Shown here: in pieces, positions 39,301 through 45,300 of the stretch
Numbering within the stretch: position 1 is the stretch's first letter
How the letters are laid out: every line of letters starts with the position of its first letter
Assembly: GCA_036850595.1 (NCBI GenBank)
Contig: CM072160.1
Span: 18,517,906 to 18,581,905 of the forward strand
Reading direction: 5' to 3'
Length of the DNA: 64,000 nucleotides
Origin: Rhyacichthys aspro
Taxonomy: Eukaryota > Chordata > Actinopteri > Gobiiformes > Rhyacichthyidae
Position numbers and translations under genes: made by a program
Notes under the pieces: model-generated
The model's input: only the letters and a program-made list of their open reading frames with translations
What the model was told of the DNA's origin: nothing
Databases searched by the model: none

Positions 39301-42300
39301 AGTTCCAGGTCAGCTATACTCTATATTCATGTACTGTTAATTATTCTCTACACTGTACAAAAAGTGACCCTATTTTTTATGCTATTAATATAAAGTAGAC
39401 CATCACACCTAAATAGAAAATAAATCTCTGAAAACTGCCACAAAATTACAAAAATTACGCTGTAGTCTTGTGAATGAATTATTCTCCTCCCTTTTTGTTT
39501 ATAACCATAATGGCTTATCTTTCAGTAAGATTTCATTTTTCTCTCTCATAGAAAAGTCTGCGTCATGCATTGTTGCTCATACTCAAAAGTGCCATCTATC
39601 CAGCTATTTTTAGTGCATCTTTTGTAATTGAGCGGCACAAGAGCTCCCATGGAAGTAGCACAATGATTCTCCATTAAGCCCGAGTACAATTAGATCACAA
39701 TGCAGCCTTTGACTAGATATTCAGCCGCACTCTCTCTTACATTTTCCAGATCGAGGCTCATCTTGACACACTGATCAATGAGCAAGCGTCCTACGTTCTG
39801 ACCAGAGCCGGACTGAGCTACATCTACAACTGTGTGCAGCAGCACAGCCCCGAGCAGGTCTCACATCCACAATTTCATATGCACTTTCCTCACCTCTTCT
39901 GTTAGGCTGCCTAATGGCCCTCTTTTTTATACTTTTTACTCTTCAGAGCTTTTATTATATCATACTTCCAATTTGCTCCTCACAATGGCTGTCACCATGG
40001 TTACCTCATGAACAATGTCTTTATTAAGGAATAATACCATTTCTATTAGATTTTCAAATGAGAAAGGGGCAAATGGAGGCTGATTCCATTATGATCTATT
40101 AGAATATATTATCTTCTGCAGAAATGTCCTGCTCAGTTGAGAGATCAAATGCCCCATAGCCTTTCTCTCTTATTTTAACACATTCTGCCACTAGGCTGAC
40201 TAAGACCCATAGTTGTGGTTTAGCATGCTAGTCTTTAAGACCCGGGTCATGTCGGGACACACCACACCCTTCTGCTGCCGCTGCTGCTCTAAAGCTGCAA
40301 AGACTGCCATTTAAGCACACAACTTTTTTTCACTCTTTTTGGGTGGCCTGTTTTAGAATGCCCTAAATAGTATAGAAGTAAAGAGGAGCTGTTCTAAGTC
40401 AATATTATACATCTTAGACTTAGTGTACATTAACTTTTTACAGTAGTTTTAAAGGTGCATCGTGTGAATTGTAGTATAAAGTTGAACATAATGAACACAT
40501 CAGTCCAAAGAATAGTGTATAATCACATCAAAATAACACACTTGCATTTGTCTGTTTCAGAAAACAAGACCTTTAAAGCTGAACAAAGCCAAGAGCAAGT
40601 TTTATTTGCTTCCTGTTTGTTTCAACTTTGATTTAAAGTTGATCCATCAGACCCATTTTTACAGGGTTTTTCATAGACAATTACATGTCCCTGCAAAAAA
40701 AAACAAAAAACATTTTGGCCATAAGATGTCACCAAAGAAGTCCGAAAACAGCACAATCCACATTTAAGAGAACAGACTGCAGGACCTAAGTGCATCTAGA
40801 GATACAGAAGTCCAATAAGACTGTAGCATCTGGATTTGTGATTTTAGCTACATCTCTTTAGAAGAACGCTACACTTGCATAACACCTAATGCTAGTCAGT
40901 GCCACCAACTTGTTCATCACTGAAGTATGATGTCAGATGTGAACTGTCCAAGATGTAAGCATCATTTGTTTGCTATGTTAGCTACTTGACTACGTCACTT
41001 GTTAACTGGTCGATGCTAGAAAGTATGGGCCGGTCAGAATGTCTGCTGTGATTGGTTGTTGCAAACCGAGGGTGTTTCAGGTATCTTTGTTGCTCCGACT
41101 CCTGGACTTAGAACTGTGACATTATCAGACACCATATATTTTATAGTAGATCATGTTAGTAACTTAGTTTTTTGCTGATCATAACCAAGAGTTGTTCTTG
41201 CTTTGAAATTCTCCAAAAGGTCTATTAGTTGGTCAAGTTTTAACGTTCCAACTTTATTTTTTACGTACATGTGGTTTAAAGCTGGTTTAAAAGCAACAGA
41301 GGGTTTTCTGTAGCTACAATCTATTAATCTAGTTCCGTAGTTACTCTGTAATGTGTAGTTTTAAGATGGACAATTCTTATACACACAGTTCCTTTTTTTG
41401 AGCCATCTGTGCATCTCTGCAAAATCTTTTATGTTAATATTTAAATGAACTGTGTTTCAGTAAAACACAACATCTCAAAAGTCACAGCTTGGCTCTAATT
41501 TGGGTGCAGTAATGTGTCTATCAAGCAATGAATGCTAGCAAATGTAATGCATAATATTTAAAGTGTCATAAGTTGACTGACATTGACAAGAAACTAATCA
41601 CAGCAGTTAACAAGTTAGACCCTCCCTCCTCACTGAAATAACCAATACCAGCCCATATTTTCTAGCATCAACCTTGTTAACTTGTTGATGCTAGTTAGCA
41701 CCACCTTCCTGTCTCCTCCTCCTTAAGACTCTAGAAAAATCAGGTGTGCTGGTGAAGATCGTGTCACATGTCCATGCAGGGCTACCATAGCTGCTCACAT
41801 GCTCCAAAAACAAAGTGTGAGGTTTGGAATAGGCATCTACACTTCTGACACAAGATGTCCTCCAAAAAAGCCCCAAAACAAAACACCCCCACATTTAAGA
41901 AAACAGATTAAAGTGCATAATGAGGTAAAATTGTCCATAAAGACTTTAGCATTTGGCTAACCAATGTTAACTACATTTACATCTAGAAGGCTACACTTTC
42001 TTCACTCTTAATGCTAGACAGTGTCACAAACTTGTCTGTATTCCTGATGTTGAATATTCTAGGGGGCATCATAACCTTGGTCTGGCGGCAGCATAAGATA
42101 TAAACAGACACAGATGTTAGCAACAGTGATTAGCCATGTTAGCTATATGGCTATGTCACTTGTAAACTTGATTCTAGTCACCTTTCCTGTCTTCACCTCC
42201 TTAGCCCTCTAGAAATATCAGGTCTAAGGCTAACAGTTGATCCTTGGCGTCTGAAGTGAGCCATGGTCCAGACCAGTGGATGCTTATTTTTGAATTGAAT

Positions 42301-45300
42301 GGCCAAAAGGCAAAGTTGTAAAAAGATACAGAGTATTAAATTTAGTATGATAAAGAAGAGAAAAAGTTTAGCTGTTATGAAGGCAGTCTAACTACCAGGT
42401 GCTACTATTTGAGTAACCATATGCCTTTCGATGACAAGAGCCATAAAAAAACCTGAAAAGAAGAAAACAGCGTCTCAGATTGCAAGTGTTTTACTGACTA
42501 GCAGCGGGGTAATGACTTTGTAGGTTGTAGTATGTTTGTTAATGTGCCCACGTCCCCATAAAATCACTTTTAAGCACTGCACTGCTGCTCTAACCCTTGT
42601 ACTGCCTACGATTCGCTGCTTTTAATGTAGGCAATTTAGGCATTTAAGCTTGACTTTAATGTGGCCATTGAGGATAATGAGTGTCGGTTAATTGCCTTAA
42701 AGGTACTTACTGTTGTGCTCACAATGACAGTCTCCGGTTTCTAGAGGTTTGTCAGGTTAGCGTCAAGAATAAAGGGGGACATGGGGTCTTGGACAAAATC
42801 CACATTCATGTTGGTGTCCTTAGAAATTTTGAAATTAGGCTTTTACTTGTTGACAGTAAAGTTCTGTAAAATATACACCGCAACACTTTTTAAAAAAAAT
42901 AAATTTAATGAAAACACACCGGAAAGAACAATGTAGAGAAATACTAGGACTCACCACATTTGCTCAGTTGGTCGATTAGTTATGCTCCAAATCTCAGTGG
43001 TTGGTGTGGAAACCACCCTAGGGCTCTTTTTAGTGGGGGCCCATATTACTGGACATGAACCAGTGTTACACAATGGTCTACATTGTATGGATCAATGGGA
43101 GATCCATACGGGACTGGAAGAGCTAATGGTCTATCATTAATTTGGATTAATGGAATGCAATTTATTTTCTCATTGTTTTCTAAAGCAATGTGATATAATG
43201 TACGTGACCGACAAGGGTAGATATTAAAAAATGTATGCTTTATAATGTGTCAAAGGAAGTGTAACAGATTTTGTAAAACCAGAATACACCACAGCAAGCA
43301 TGATAGGGGTGGGAAATTTTTTTTTTTTTTTCGATGCATCGCGATTCATGTTAAAAAGACCAACTTCATTAAAAGCTACAGTATGGTATATTAAGTATTT
43401 TATAAGAAAATGTATAGAAACATATGCATCGTTCTTAAATTGAATCGCCCCCTGAACCAGAATGGTATCTAATCGTGAGATGACCAAAGATTCACACCTA
43501 AAGCATGATAAGATGTACAATGATGTGAATGATGAGATCTATGTTTTTTGTGTGAAAGCATAAAAGTTGTTGAACTGTAGTGGTCTTTCAATGAGCTATG
43601 AGGGAAAAACTAAGTACCCCTGATTTAATAGCTTGTCGCAGCCATAACTTGAAGTAATAGTTTACTTCATTTTATAGTTTTTAGCATTGTTGGGAAGAAA
43701 TGTTGGCCTTTAGTCTTTTAGAAACTTTACTATAGTTCATAAAGGTTTTGGACATTAACTTATGCACAGATCACATAAGGTCCTACCACAGCATTTTCAA
43801 TAAGATTTAAATCTCGACCCCTGATGTGGTTTTACTAAACTATTTGAATTTAAAGTCCTGAATAAACTGAGAATAACATCCCAATTGAGGGTTTTATTTC
43901 TCAAATTCAGTCGAATAACAAGGAGCTTTTCAGTGCTTTCACCACGGCAAAAAGAGTCAAATAAAACAAGAGTGTTTCCCACCTGACATGTGTTAGCTCT
44001 CAGACTCAACACCGGATTAGATTGTTTTTACAGACACACCATTATTGCATTGTGACTATGAGTGTGTATGAGTCGGACTAAAGCTGATCAATTTCTATCT
44101 TAGGGCCCTCTGTCTCTTCTTCCCAGCATGGACAGCTCATCCGTCAAGGCAGCCATGGTAAGTTTAACAGATCTTTAGACATCATATTGACCATTTCAGC
44201 TCTACTATATTACCAGTTGTAACAGGATTTGCAAACAATTGCTCTGAATTTCTGTCATATGTTTGTTGCTGAGAATCTTCATTCATATGCTCCAACATAG
44301 CCATAATATATGATTTTGCCAGGATTAATTGATTGCTTATTATCCAAAGTCAAGAGTTTCAGACACATTTCCTGTTATGTGTACATTTAATAATAGGAAT
44401 GTTCAACCTCTATCGATGTAAACAACAGTTGGGATATATACTGATAACTCTAACAATTCCTCATTAGCATTGGTTTCTTTTTACACACAGGTCCAGTTTG
44501 ATCGGTACTTGTCTTCACCAGACACGCTAGTGATGCCACAGCTCAACTTCCTTCTCAGTGCAGCCATTAAGTAAGTCCCTAATGCCAATCACATTTCATT
44601 GACATACAGTAACATTCTCAAGGGTCATGAAGCTTTCTCAAACTGCGTATATGAGTGTAACTCCACTCATTGCTCATTAACATAGTATTAACATTTGTGG
44701 AGGTTCCCTGTCATCCAGGTAGTCATAACCCCATAGCGTTATAAAATTGATTTGTAATTAGCATGATATTAACATAAGAAATTCCCCTGCAAATGCCCAT
44801 ATATTAACGTAAGCAAGGCATTGGGCCAGACAGTTAAGTGCACTGCTTGACCAAATCCTAAAATGAGAAGCAGTTTGCCCACTGTCGCACTTAAGTACAG
44901 CTTTTTAGAGCATCTGTAGTGGTGAAAAACACTAAAACACACACAGTGTAAACACAATAGTATATATGTGAAGTGTATATTGGGCTCCAGTTAAAGGTTA
45001 AAGGTGATATTACAAAAAATGTGTAAAATAACGTAGTCTACAATCATGGTTTAATTAAAATATGTAAGTCTGTTAAAATGATATAACTGTGTTATTTTCA
45101 TGGCTGAGGTGTGCGCAAGAGTGATTGTTCTTGGGATTTGTTGCAGGAAAAACTTTTTCAGTTAAGCAAAAAGTGGTGAATCCCAAAAATCTTCCTAAGT
45201 AAGAGTTAAGTAGAAATTTCTTCATACAAAGCTCAATGAATGAGGCCCATTTAATCCTATTACACTCAGATCTGTGTGTCAAGAATACCTATATTAACAA

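Larger units (their letters stand above)
39858..44103 (+). other. cog6: cog6 intron 16 with nested repeats
   Basis: 4.2 kb. Holds a family D copy (40451-40590), a diverged direct repeat (40721-41025 and 41851-42177), a family B copy (42110-42285), and a terminal-inverted-repeat element with flanking duplications (43305-43499). No exon was seen between exons 16 and 17. Confidence 0.85.
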
